From CAZTCJ01 sp964612085 (GTDB taxonomy: Bacteria; Pseudomonadota; Alphaproteobacteria; JAJFIK01): a stretch of 58,396 nucleotides of DNA. The first letter of the stretch is position 1. Each line of letters begins with the position of its first letter. Location: assembly GCA_964612085.1 (NCBI GenBank), contig CAZTCJ010000016.1, positions 1 through 58,396 of the forward strand, in the 5' to 3' direction. Below are positions 24,517-32,365 of this stretch, one piece after another. The position numbers and the translations under genes are program-made. The notes below the pieces were generated by a model. The model saw only the letters and a list, made by a program, of their open reading frames with translations, did no database searches and had not been told where the DNA came from.

Positions 24517-25635
24517 ATGCCATCACGCCTGACACGCGACGATCTCGCCCAGCTCACCGCCGCGCCGACGGAAGACAAACGCATCGATATCGCGTCCCGC
24601 GTCGTCGATATGGTGCGCTATGGCGGTCTGTCTGCGGAAGAAAGCGCCTTGGCCGACGATATCCTGCGGCTGATGGCCCAGGACGCGGCGCTGAAAGTGC
24701 GGGCGGCCTTCGCCGAGATCGTCGGTTCCGTGCCGGACATTCCCAAAGACGTGGTTCTGTCCCTGGCGGACGATTTCGAGCGGGTGGCATTGCCTGTCCT
24801 GCGCCATTCGCCGGTCCTGAGCGAACAGGAACTGATCGATCTTGTCCGCCGCGGCTCCCCCCAGAAACAAAAGGCCATCGCCGAACGGGCGGAGGTCTCC
24901 GAAGCCGTGGCCGAAACCATTGTCGATGTGGCGGGCGAGGAGCCGGTCTCGGCGCTGATGGGCAATCCGGGGGCGTCCTTGACGCCGGTGATCATGGGCA
25001 AGGCCTTGGACCGGTTTCCCGATAGCGAGACCATCGCCGAGGGCATCGCCATGCGCCCTCATCTGCCGGTGACAGTCGCCGAACGGCTGGTCGCCGTCGT
25101 CTCGGGCCGGTTGAAGGAGTATCTGCTGTCGCGGCCCGACCTGTCGGAGCCTTTGGCCAAGGTGGTGACGGAACATAGCCGTGCCCGCGCCACCCTCTCG
25201 CTTCTGGACACTTATGGCCGGGGACGGAACATTCCCCTGATCGTCAGGCAATTGGCGCAAGCGGGCCGGCTGACGCCCACCTTGGTGCTGCGGGCGGCCT
25301 GTACCGGCGACATGGCCTTTGTGGAAACCGCCTTGGGCGAACTGTCGGGCTTCGACACGCTGGAAGTCTGGCGCCGCGTTCACCATACCGACGACGGCGC
25401 GTTCGACGAGCTGGTCTCGAAAGCCGGACTGACGCCTTCCGTCGTGCCGGTTCTGAAAACCGCTTTCGATGTCTACCAGACCATGGATTTCGACGGCGAG
25501 CCCATGGACTGGGAACGGTTCCGCACCCGGATGATCGAGCGGGTGCTGACCCAGTGCCCTGAGATGGAGACGGACGACATCAACTATCTCTTGTTGAAGG
25601 TCGATCAGCTTTCCCAGAAAACGCTGGCCGCTTAA
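24517..25635 (+). CDS. DUF2336 domain protein
   Basis: A 372-residue, fully helical, HEAT-like protein of the DUF2336 family, common in Alphaproteobacteria. Repeated short helices (IASRVVDMVRYGGLSAEE, LADDILRLMAQDAALKVRAAFAE, then LSEQELIDLVRRGSPQKQKAIAERAEVSEAV) fit the family profile from memory. No transmembrane segment or enzyme motif is visible. Family members have been linked to regulation, but I cannot assign a role here. The stop codon lies inside an 18-base direct repeat shared with the 3' end of recQ. Confidence 0.85.
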   Translation: MPSRLTRDDLAQLTAAPTEDKRIDIASRVVDMVRYGGLSAEESALADDILRLMAQDAALKVRAAFAEIVGSVPDIPKDVVLSLADDFERVALPVLRHSPVLSEQELIDLVRRGSPQKQKAIAERAEVSEAVAETIVDVAGEEPVSALMGNPGASLTPVIMGKALDRFPDSETIAEGIAMRPHLPVTVAERLVAVVSGRLKEYLLSRPDLSEPLAKVVTEHSRARATLSLLDTYGRGRNIPLIVRQLAQAGRLTPTLVLRAACTGDMAFVETALGELSGFDTLEVWRRVHHTDDGAFDELVSKAGLTPSVVPVLKTAFDVYQTMDFDGEPMDWERFRTRMIERVLTQCPEMETDDINYLLLKVDQLSQKTLAA

Positions 25636-25734
25636 GCCACATTCTCCAGGTGTAGGGCGTATTGAGCGTCAGCGAAATGCGCGTGCAGCTACAGAGATGT
25701 CCACGGATAATCCCCTTTAAGCCACATTCTCCAG
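25632..25734. repeat. 18-base direct repeat pair at the DUF2336/recQ junction
   Basis: TTAAGCCACATTCTCCAG occurs at 25632-25649 and again at 25717-25734, with 67 bases between. The second copy encodes the last six codons of recQ on the minus strand (including the stop). The first copy provides the DUF2336 stop codon. This looks like a local duplication of the recQ 3' end. Confidence 0.85.
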
Positions 25735-27459
25735 CGCCTCCAGGAAGGCCCGGCCGAACCGGGCGGCGCGGCCCGATCCCATGCCGGGCAGGGTTTTAAG
25801 GGCGTCGAGACTGCCGGGGCGGGCTTCGGCCATGGCGTGAAGCGCCCGGTCATGGCAGACCAGATAGGCGGGCAGCCCAGCCTGAGCGGCGAGGTCCGCC
25901 CGGATGCGTTTCAGCACCGCGAGCGCCGTGGGTGCATCGTTCGTGCAAGGAGGGTCTTCAGCGGTATGGGGAAGCGGCCATTCGCGCCGCATCGTGATCT
26001 GCGCGCCCGTTTTCAGGGCCTGGTAGCCCGGACCTGAGATCTCAAGAGCGCTGGTGAGCGTGTCGGCGGGCTGAAGCAGGCCTTTGGCCACGAGCTGGCG
26101 GAGGACGGACCGGTTCATGGCCGGGTTGTCCGTGCGCAGCGTTTCGATGATCCTTGAGGGTCCCATGGGATGGCCCGCCGCCGCCAGGATTTCGAGGATC
26201 GCGCGGGCCGGACCGCTTGCCTCGGTCCGCTCCACAGGCGTCCGGCAAACATCGCATTGTCCGCATGGGGCGGTTTCGCTTTCGCCGAAATGGGCCAGCA
26301 CCTCCTGGGAGCGGCAGCGCACCGTTTCGCAATAGGCGATCATGGCGTCGAGCCGTTCGCTCGCTCCGGGCGTTGGCGGGCCCTCCCGGCGGGCGACACG
26401 GCGGCGCAAGGCGATCAGCTCCGCGAGACCGTAAGGCAGAACGGCGTGGGCGGGCGCGCCGTCCCGTCCGGCCCGGCCGATCTCCTGCCAATAGGCTTCC
26501 AGACTGTCGGGCAGGTCGAGATGGGCGATCAGGCGCACATCCGCCCGCGACAGCCCCATGCCGAAGGCGACTGTGGCGGCGATGACGGGCGCGGGCGCGG
26601 TGAGAAAGCGCTCTTCCACGGCGCGGCGGTGGCTGGCCTCAAGGCCCGCATGATAGGCGAGGGCGTCCACGCCCGCGCGGCTGAGGGCGGCGGCGACCTG
26701 CTCGGTTTTCTTGCGCGAGCGGCAGTAGAAGATCGCCGGCCCCGGTCCGTATGCGGAAAGGATCCGATCCGCCTGGGCCGCGGCCCGCCCGCCGCCGGGG
26801 ATCACGCGCAGCGCGATATTCGGCCTGGCGAAACTGGTCTTGAAGACCCGCGCCTCGTCGAGCCAAAGATAGTGTTTGATGTCCCGCAGGGTCTTGTGGT
26901 CCGCCGTGCCGGTCAGCGCCAGCCGGGGAACGTCCGGACGCAAACGCAGGAGCCGGTCGAGGCCCCGGTAGCTCGGGCGGAAATCGTGACCCCATTGGGA
27001 AATACAATGGGCTTCGTCCACCGCGATCAGGGAGAGGCGCGCCTGCCGGGCCGTGTGCAGGAAGCGGGGGGTGACCGCCCGTTCCGGCGAAACATAGAGC
27101 AGATCGAGGCCGCCCGTTTCCAGCGCCTGGAAACAGGCCGCCATCTCTTCAGGGCTCTGACCGCTAGAGAGCAGTCCGGCCCGCACGCCTTTGGCCCGCA
27201 GGCCCGCGACCTGGTCGTGCATCAAGGCAATCAGGGGGGAGATGATCAGCCCTGTCCCAGACCGGCACAGGGCAGGGAGCTGAAAGCAAAGGGACTTGCC
27301 GCCGCCCGTCGGCATAAGGACGATCCCGTCGCCGCCGCCGGTCACATGGCCGATAACCGCTTCCTGCAACGGGCGGTAGGACGCTATCCCAAACACGTCG
27401 CGCAACACCCGCGCCGGATCGCACCCGTCCATTCTGTGCCCCAGCATCCCTTCTGTCAT
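25717..27459 (-). CDS. recQ: ATP-dependent DNA helicase RecQ family
   Basis: About 580 residues from the chosen ATG. Motor domains: MPTGGGKSLCFQLPAL (motif I), AVDEAHCISQWGHDFRPSY (motif II plus the RecQ aromatic loop), TATVAFGMG-type motif V region (IAATVAFGMGLSRADVR) and QEIGRAGRDG (motif VI). Zinc-binding Cys follow (CETVRC..C GQCDVC), then a reduced winged-helix region and a C-terminal HRDC domain (LPAYLVCHDRALHAMAEA, LKTLPGMGSGRAARFG). 3'-5' helicase for repair and fork rescue. Start is uncertain: 27459 and 27432 are both possible and neither has a strong ribosome site; a frame open further upstream overlaps the Nudix promoter. Confidence 0.9.
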   Translation of the reverse strand: MTEGMLGHRMDGCDPARVLRDVFGIASYRPLQEAVIGHVTGGGDGIVLMPTGGGKSLCFQLPALCRSGTGLIISPLIALMHDQVAGLRAKGVRAGLLSSGQSPEEMAACFQALETGGLDLLYVSPERAVTPRFLHTARQARLSLIAVDEAHCISQWGHDFRPSYRGLDRLLRLRPDVPRLALTGTADHKTLRDIKHYLWLDEARVFKTSFARPNIALRVIPGGGRAAAQADRILSAYGPGPAIFYCRSRKKTEQVAAALSRAGVDALAYHAGLEASHRRAVEERFLTAPAPVIAATVAFGMGLSRADVRLIAHLDLPDSLEAYWQEIGRAGRDGAPAHAVLPYGLAELIALRRRVARREGPPTPGASERLDAMIAYCETVRCRSQEVLAHFGESETAPCGQCDVCRTPVERTEASGPARAILEILAAAGHPMGPSRIIETLRTDNPAMNRSVLRQLVAKGLLQPADTLTSALEISGPGYQALKTGAQITMRREWPLPHTAEDPPCTNDAPTALAVLKRIRADLAAQAGLPAYLVCHDRALHAMAEARPGSLDALKTLPGMGSGRAARFGRAFLEALENVA

Positions 27460-27552
27460 GGGACCAAGGCGGGTATCCGACTCGCGCGGCCATGGCAATG
27501 GACAGCGGCGGCCGGTAGGATGTCCGCACAGAATAATCGAAGGAGGGCAAAG

Positions 27553-28347
27553 ATGACTCACGCTGACGCAACGGCAATGGCTGTCCCGTCGTCAACCATC
27601 CTGCTTTTGCGGGACGGCGCGGACGGTCTGGAAGTGTTCATGGTCGTGCGTCACCATCAGATCGATTTCGCCTCCGGCGCGCTGGTGTTCCCCGGCGGCA
27701 AGGTGGATGCGGGCGACCGCGTTCCCGGCCTGCGGGCGCGCTGCGTCGGCGCGGACCGCCTCGATGACGAGACCCTGGCGGTGCGCATCGGCGCCATCCG
27801 GGAAGCCTTCGAGGAATGCGGCGTGCTGCTCGCCCGGGCGCGCTCCGGCGGTCTTGTGGAGCCGGCCGCCCTGCCGCATCTGAGCGACTACCGGACCAAG
27901 CTCCACAGCGGCGCGATGCCGATCGGCGATTTTCTGGAAGCGGAAGACCTGACCCTGGCCCTCGACCTGCTGGTGCCTTACGCCCATTGGGTGACACCCG
28001 ACTTCATGCCGCGCCGCTTCGATACGTACTTTTATCTTGCCGCCGCGCCCGTGAGTCACGATGCCGTCCATGACGGCACGGAGTCGGTGGATTCCGTCTG
28101 GATCAATCCGGAGCGGGCCATGCGCGAGGCGGACGACGGCAAATGGACGATTATTTTCCCGACACGGATGAATCTGATGAAGCTGGCGCGCAGCCGGACG
28201 GTCGAGGAGGCCTTGGCCAAGGCGCGGGACGAGGCGATCGTGACGGTCAAGCCCTGGATCGAGGAGCGGGCCGGGCAGAAGGTTCTCTGCATACAGCCGG
28301 ATGCGGGCTATGGGGATGTGACCGAGCCCATCGACCACCTGCCCTGA
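27553..28347 (+). CDS. Nudix hydrolase, NUDT19/CoA-diphosphatase-like subgroup
   Basis: A 264-residue hydrolase. The Nudix box is split: FPGGKVDAGD (46-55), an insertion of about 23 residues, then REAFEECGVLL (83-93) with R83, E84, E87 and E88. An insertion inside the box is characteristic of the NUDT19/RP2-type subgroup acting on CoA derivatives; the activity itself is inference. ATG at 27553 follows GAAGGAGGG. It is divergent from recQ with about 90 bases between start codons and convergent with nadK (7-base gap). Confidence 0.88.
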   Translation: MTHADATAMAVPSSTILLLRDGADGLEVFMVVRHHQIDFASGALVFPGGKVDAGDRVPGLRARCVGADRLDDETLAVRIGAIREAFEECGVLLARARSGGLVEPAALPHLSDYRTKLHSGAMPIGDFLEAEDLTLALDLLVPYAHWVTPDFMPRRFDTYFYLAAAPVSHDAVHDGTESVDSVWINPERAMREADDGKWTIIFPTRMNLMKLARSRTVEEALAKARDEAIVTVKPWIEERAGQKVLCIQPDAGYGDVTEPIDHLP

Positions 28348-28354
28348 TGCGAGA

Positions 28355-29122
28355 CTAATGGTAGAATTGTTCCTTCAGGATGCGCTCGTCTAAAGAGTGC
28401 CCTTTGTCGAACAGCATGGTCATGCTGATCTCCCGCGCCTCGCAGACATCGACGCTGAGCACATGGCGGACCTCTTCGTTGTCGGCCACGGCGCTGACGG
28501 GCCGTTTTTCGTGTTCCATGATTTCGAAGCGCACATGCGCCTTGTGGGGGAGCAGGGCGCCGCGCCAGCGGCGGGGCCGGAACGCCGAAATCGGCGTCAG
28601 CGCCAGCAGCCGGGCGTCGATCGGCAGGATCGGTCCGTGGGCGGAAAGGTTATAGGCCGTGCTGCCCGCGGGCGTCGCCACCAGGATACCGTCGCAGACA
28701 AGCTCGCTCATGCGTTCCTGGCCGTCGATAAGGATGCGGATCTTCGCCGTCTGATGGGTCTCGCGCAGGAGGGAAACCTCGTTGATGGCCAGCGCTTCTT
28801 CCCGTTTGCCCTTGTGATCGCAGGTGGCCATGCGCAAAGGATGGATCACCGCCGGTTCGGCTTCCGCCAGACGCTGATAGAGATCCACATTGGTGTGGTC
28901 GTTCATCAGGAAGCCGACCGTGCCGGAGCGGATGCCGTAAATGGGCAGTTTGCGTTCCATGGTATCGTGCAGGGTCTGAAGCATGAAGCCGTCGCCGCCA
29001 ATGGCCACGATGACGTCCGCGTCTTGCAAAGGCGTGTCGCCATACCGGTCGCACAGCTCGGCATAGGTGCCCTGGGCCCGCTCGGTGGCGCTGCAACGGA
29101 AAGCAGGTTTGTGAAAAGCCAT
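28355..29122 (-). CDS. nadK: NAD kinase
   Basis: A 255-residue kinase phosphorylating NAD+ to NADP+. GGDG at 42-45 (VAIGGDGFMLQTLH) is the catalytic/ATP-binding motif; AINEVSLLRE supplies the NE/D motif for NAD; ATPAGSTAYNLSAHGPILP is the conserved glycine-rich segment. Length equals that of the Alphaproteobacterial type. The ATG at 29122 fits homologue length; upstream ATG (29152) and TTG (29158) codons in frame are alternatives. Single gene between Nudix and ProX genes. Confidence 0.93.
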   Translation of the reverse strand: MAFHKPAFRCSATERAQGTYAELCDRYGDTPLQDADVIVAIGGDGFMLQTLHDTMERKLPIYGIRSGTVGFLMNDHTNVDLYQRLAEAEPAVIHPLRMATCDHKGKREEALAINEVSLLRETHQTAKIRILIDGQERMSELVCDGILVATPAGSTAYNLSAHGPILPIDARLLALTPISAFRPRRWRGALLPHKAHVRFEIMEHEKRPVSAVADNEEVRHVLSVDVCEAREISMTMLFDKGHSLDERILKEQFYH

Positions 29123-29244
29123 GGGTACCGTGTCTTTCGGAATGGGGTCCATACTCAATCACTGTCGCGCCCGTGTCCCGTCCCTTGTGATGCAAGACGC
29201 CTGCCGCCATAGTGCCATCGCTGACCATCACTTTGGAGATTTTC

Positions 29245-30336
29245 ATGACAGCCCGCAAAACCCCGTCCGCCCAGCGATGCCGAAAGGCGCGTCTCGCAGG
29301 GTTCGTCTTGAGCGTTTTGGCGGGCTTCGGCCTGTGCGTGAGCGACCGTGCCGCCTGGGCGGGGGAGGGGGATCCGTCCTGTCCCATCGACCGGCCCGTC
29401 ATGTTCGGCGGCCTGGACTGGGAAAGCGCGGCCTTCCACACGGCCGTGGCGGTCTTCATTCTGGAGGAAGGCTATGGCTGCGAGACGGAAACCATTCCGG
29501 GCTCGACCATTCCGCTCCATACGGGCCTGCGCCGGGGCGACCTCGACGTCCTCATGGAAGTCTGGATGGACCGGGTCACCCGCGTCTGGTACGAGGGCGT
29601 CGAGCGGGGAGAGACGGCGAGTGTCGGCATCAATTATCCGGGGGCGGTGCAAGGCTGGTATGTGCCGCGCTACCTGGTTGAAGGCGATGCGGACCGGGGC
29701 ATCGAGGCGATGGCGCCGGGCCTGCGCTCCGTATACGATCTGAACGATCACTGGGAACTGTTCAAGGACCCGGAGAACCCGCGCAAGGCCCGGTTCTACA
29801 ATTGCATTCTCGGCTGGTCCTGCGAAATCCTCAATTCCAAGAAACTGGACGTCTACGACCTTTCCGACCGGTTCGTGAACTTCCGTCCGGGCACCGGCGC
29901 GGCGCTCGCCGCGGCCATCGCCTCCCATTACAGAAAGGGCGATCCGTTCATCGCCTATTACTGGGACCCGAGCTGGGTGACGGGCTCGTTCGATCTGCTG
30001 CTCTTGGAAGAGCCGGCCTACGATCAGGCGGTGTGGGAAGCGTTCGCCGAGGCCCGCCGTCCGAAAGAGACCACCGCCTATCCAAAGGTCGATATTCATG
30101 TGGGCCTGAACCTCGCATTCCGCGACGCCAATCCTGAGCTTGCCCGCTTCTTCACCGCCTATGAGACCACGCTCGACCATGTGCGGGATGCCCTGACCTA
30201 TCTGAACGACACGCCCCAGGCCGAGGCGCGGGACGCGGCGCTGCGATTCCTGAAAGCCCATCCGGAGGTCTGGCGGGCCTGGGTGGCCGGGCCGGTCGCG
30301 GACCGGGTGGCAGCCGCCCTCCAGGAGAGCCAATAA
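29245..30336 (+). CDS. Glycine betaine/proline ABC-type substrate-binding protein (ProX/OpuAC-like)
   Basis: A 363-residue periplasmic protein with a signal peptide (about 1-32, ends DRAAWAGEG). OpuAC-type features: GGLDWESAAFHTAVAVFILEEGYGCETETIPGST, cited for its E-GYG-C-E block, then VLMEVWMDR and GINYPGAVQGWYVPRYL, with Trp/Tyr residues that could form an aromatic cage for a quaternary amine. No permease or ATPase genes are adjacent, so it must pair with a transporter elsewhere. TTTGGAG site 8 bases before ATG. The ligand is inferred from family only. Confidence 0.88.
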   Translation: MTARKTPSAQRCRKARLAGFVLSVLAGFGLCVSDRAAWAGEGDPSCPIDRPVMFGGLDWESAAFHTAVAVFILEEGYGCETETIPGSTIPLHTGLRRGDLDVLMEVWMDRVTRVWYEGVERGETASVGINYPGAVQGWYVPRYLVEGDADRGIEAMAPGLRSVYDLNDHWELFKDPENPRKARFYNCILGWSCEILNSKKLDVYDLSDRFVNFRPGTGAALAAAIASHYRKGDPFIAYYWDPSWVTGSFDLLLLEEPAYDQAVWEAFAEARRPKETTAYPKVDIHVGLNLAFRDANPELARFFTAYETTLDHVRDALTYLNDTPQAEARDAALRFLKAHPEVWRAWVAGPVADRVAAALQESQ

Positions 30337-30549
30337 CACACGCCAAGGTGTTTTACGTTTGCGTGCCACGTCCTGCTGGTGGCGTGCGCGATTGACACAG
30401 TCGCGCGGCGCAGGCAGGCTAACCCTAGTGTTCCCTTGCGTTTATAAGAGGGATGCAAAAAACGCAGAGCTGGTGTACGCTTTTTTGTATGGGGTGTATC
30501 GAGCTCTGAGCGTGGACATAAATTTCGCAGGTCAAAAATTCACAGGTCA

Positions 30550-31320
30550 ATGGCTGAAACCGCCACCATAGCCTCTTACGGCACCGGCCGATCGCCGGAG
30601 GAACTGCGTGTGCGTCAGGATCTGGCGGCAACTTTCCGGCTTATCGCCATGCAGGGCTGGGACGATCTGGTATTCACCCATGTGTCCGCCCGGATCCCCG
30701 GTGCTGACGGCCATTTCCTGGTCAATCCCTTCGATATGCTGTTCGAAGAGATAACGGCGTCCGCGCTGGTGAAAGTCGATGGGCGCGGCGAACCGGTCGA
30801 GGAGACCGCCAGCCCCCTCAATCCGGCGGGCTTTGCTCTGCATGGCGCGATCCACGAGGCGCGCCCGGATATCGGCTGCATCATTCATCTTCACACGGAT
30901 CATGGCGTTGCCGTCTCGGCGCAGAAACACGGGCTCTTGCCCATGTCTCAGCAGGCCATGACCCTGTTCGAGCGCATCGGCTATCACGATTACGGCCGCA
31001 TGACCCTGGCGCCGCAGGACCGCCAGCGCCTGGTGGACGATCTGGGCGATCATCCGGCGTTAATTCTGCGCAATCACGGAACTTTGTGCGTCGGTGTTAC
31101 CTGTGCTGACGCGTTCTTAGCTGCATATACGTTAGAGCGGGCCTGCGCGATTCAGATAAAAGCCCTGACGGGCAGCGCTGCCTGGACGCGGCCGGATCCG
31201 GCCGCCGTGCGCGCGACCGCCGCGCAAGGGCAGGGATTGTTTTCCGGTCCGGCGGGCGATCTCGTCTGGCCCGCCCTGGTGCGCAAGCTGGACCGGATCG
31301 ATCCGGGGTATCGGGAGTAA
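30550..31320 (+). CDS. Class II aldolase/adducin-family protein
   Basis: A 256-residue protein of the fuculose-1-phosphate aldolase/RhaD/adducin fold. Zinc-site motifs: IHLHTDHG (HxH) and RNHGTL. GWDDLVFTHVSARIPG is the usual N-terminal block. Substrate not predictable; many members are annotated only as aldolases. AGG site and ATG at 30550. The 213 bases upstream contain paired TGCGTTT / AAACGCA and a T6 run near 30480, perhaps the terminator of the ProX gene, and a duplicated TTC[GA]CAGGTCAA just before the start codon. Confidence 0.9.
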   Translation: MAETATIASYGTGRSPEELRVRQDLAATFRLIAMQGWDDLVFTHVSARIPGADGHFLVNPFDMLFEEITASALVKVDGRGEPVEETASPLNPAGFALHGAIHEARPDIGCIIHLHTDHGVAVSAQKHGLLPMSQQAMTLFERIGYHDYGRMTLAPQDRQRLVDDLGDHPALILRNHGTLCVGVTCADAFLAAYTLERACAIQIKALTGSAAWTRPDPAAVRATAAQGQGLFSGPAGDLVWPALVRKLDRIDPGYRE

Positions 31321-31340
31321 GAGAACGGCCCGCGCTCTGC

Positions 31341-31362
31341 GGCCCTTTTGAGCGAAAGGGCC
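31341..31362. other. Perfect stem-loop after the class II aldolase gene
   Basis: GGCCCTTT (31341-31348) and AAAGGGCC (31355-31362) form an 8-bp stem with a 6-base loop. There is no T tail, so it is either a weak transcription end or an operator for the tetR gene starting at 31446. Confidence 0.45.
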
Positions 31363-31445
31363 TCAGGCATACGCGGATTTGAAGGGAAACAGGTCGGATC
31401 ATCGGCCGTATTCGGATGAAGCTCAGTGGATAGGGGAGACTTTCC

Positions 31446-32099
31446 GTGACCGACGACGTTTTGCCGAAGAGCACGAAGAGAAAACTGGAGAGCCGGCGCA
31501 AATTGCTTGCGGCCGCACGGCAGTTGTTTGTCGAACGCGGCTATCACGATACGCGACCCCAGGACATCGCGAAGCTCGCCGGTGTCGGACACGGAACGTT
31601 TTATCTCCACTTCCCCGACAAGCGGGCGTGCTATTTCGCATTCGTCGATGAGGCGAGCATGGAACTCGATGAGGTCATCGGGCGCTGGCAGGCGGGCAAG
31701 CACGATATGGGCGAGCGGGTCGAAGCCACGCTGATGGCCATTTTCGAATATCATTCGAACAATCCGGGTGTGATGCCGGCGGCCTTCTGCAATCCGGGCG
31801 TCATCGCCGCCGGTACCGATCACACCGTCGCCATTCTCGACAGTTGGGCCAAGCAGTGGGCGGATTCTCTCAAGCTCGGTGTCGAGCAAGGGGCCATCCG
31901 CAACGACTACGACCACGACATTATCGGCTCGGCCCTGGTGGGCATGGTGCACTACGTGACCTCCTGCTCGCCGGTGAAGCCGGAAGATTGCCCGCGTGTG
32001 GTGAGCAATCTGAAGCGCCTCATCGTGAGCGCCATGGCGACGACCCAGGCGGCGGCGCCCGTTTCGGCGCCACAGTCGGAAGGCGTTACCCCGGCCTGA
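31446..32099 (+). CDS. TetR/AcrR-family transcriptional regulator
   Basis: A 217-residue regulator starting at a GTG with an AGGGGAG site. N-terminal HTH at about 12-60 (KLLAAARQLFVERGYHDTR then IAKLAGVGHGTFYLHFPDK). The C-terminal effector domain is not assignable. It lies 266 bases before the two-partner secretion operon on the same strand, so it may regulate that operon or its own unit; this is inference from adjacency only. Two short GC hairpins follow the stop near 32100-32135. Confidence 0.92.
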   Translation: MTDDVLPKSTKRKLESRRKLLAAARQLFVERGYHDTRPQDIAKLAGVGHGTFYLHFPDKRACYFAFVDEASMELDEVIGRWQAGKHDMGERVEATLMAIFEYHSNNPGVMPAAFCNPGVIAAGTDHTVAILDSWAKQWADSLKLGVEQGAIRNDYDHDIIGSALVGMVHYVTSCSPVKPEDCPRVVSNLKRLIVSAMATTQAAAPVSAPQSEGVTPA

Positions 32100-32365
32100 C
32101 CCGCCAACCGGCGGCCGGCTCCTTTTCCGGTCGAGGCTTAACGCTCAAAAGGGGTACGCCGATTTTTTCGGCCTGTGGCATCGGCGCATGGTGCCCGGGC
32201 CGGTCCTGGCTGACTCCCCCATTTGCCTTTATCTTTGATGCCAAACCTGTTTGACCGGCTGTCTCCGATCGGCGGCATCCGGTCTGAATGCGGTGCGGCC
32301 GCCTGTACCGGGCTTCGGGATCGCCCCGATCCGGGCTATACGTAATATTTGTGAACGGGCGGGCC

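Noticed and set aside
26170..28347. 725-residue plus-strand ORF apparently fusing a new domain to the Nudix hydrolase
   Set aside because: The first 460 codons are antisense to recQ; the Nudix gene has its own ribosome site and ATG at 27553.
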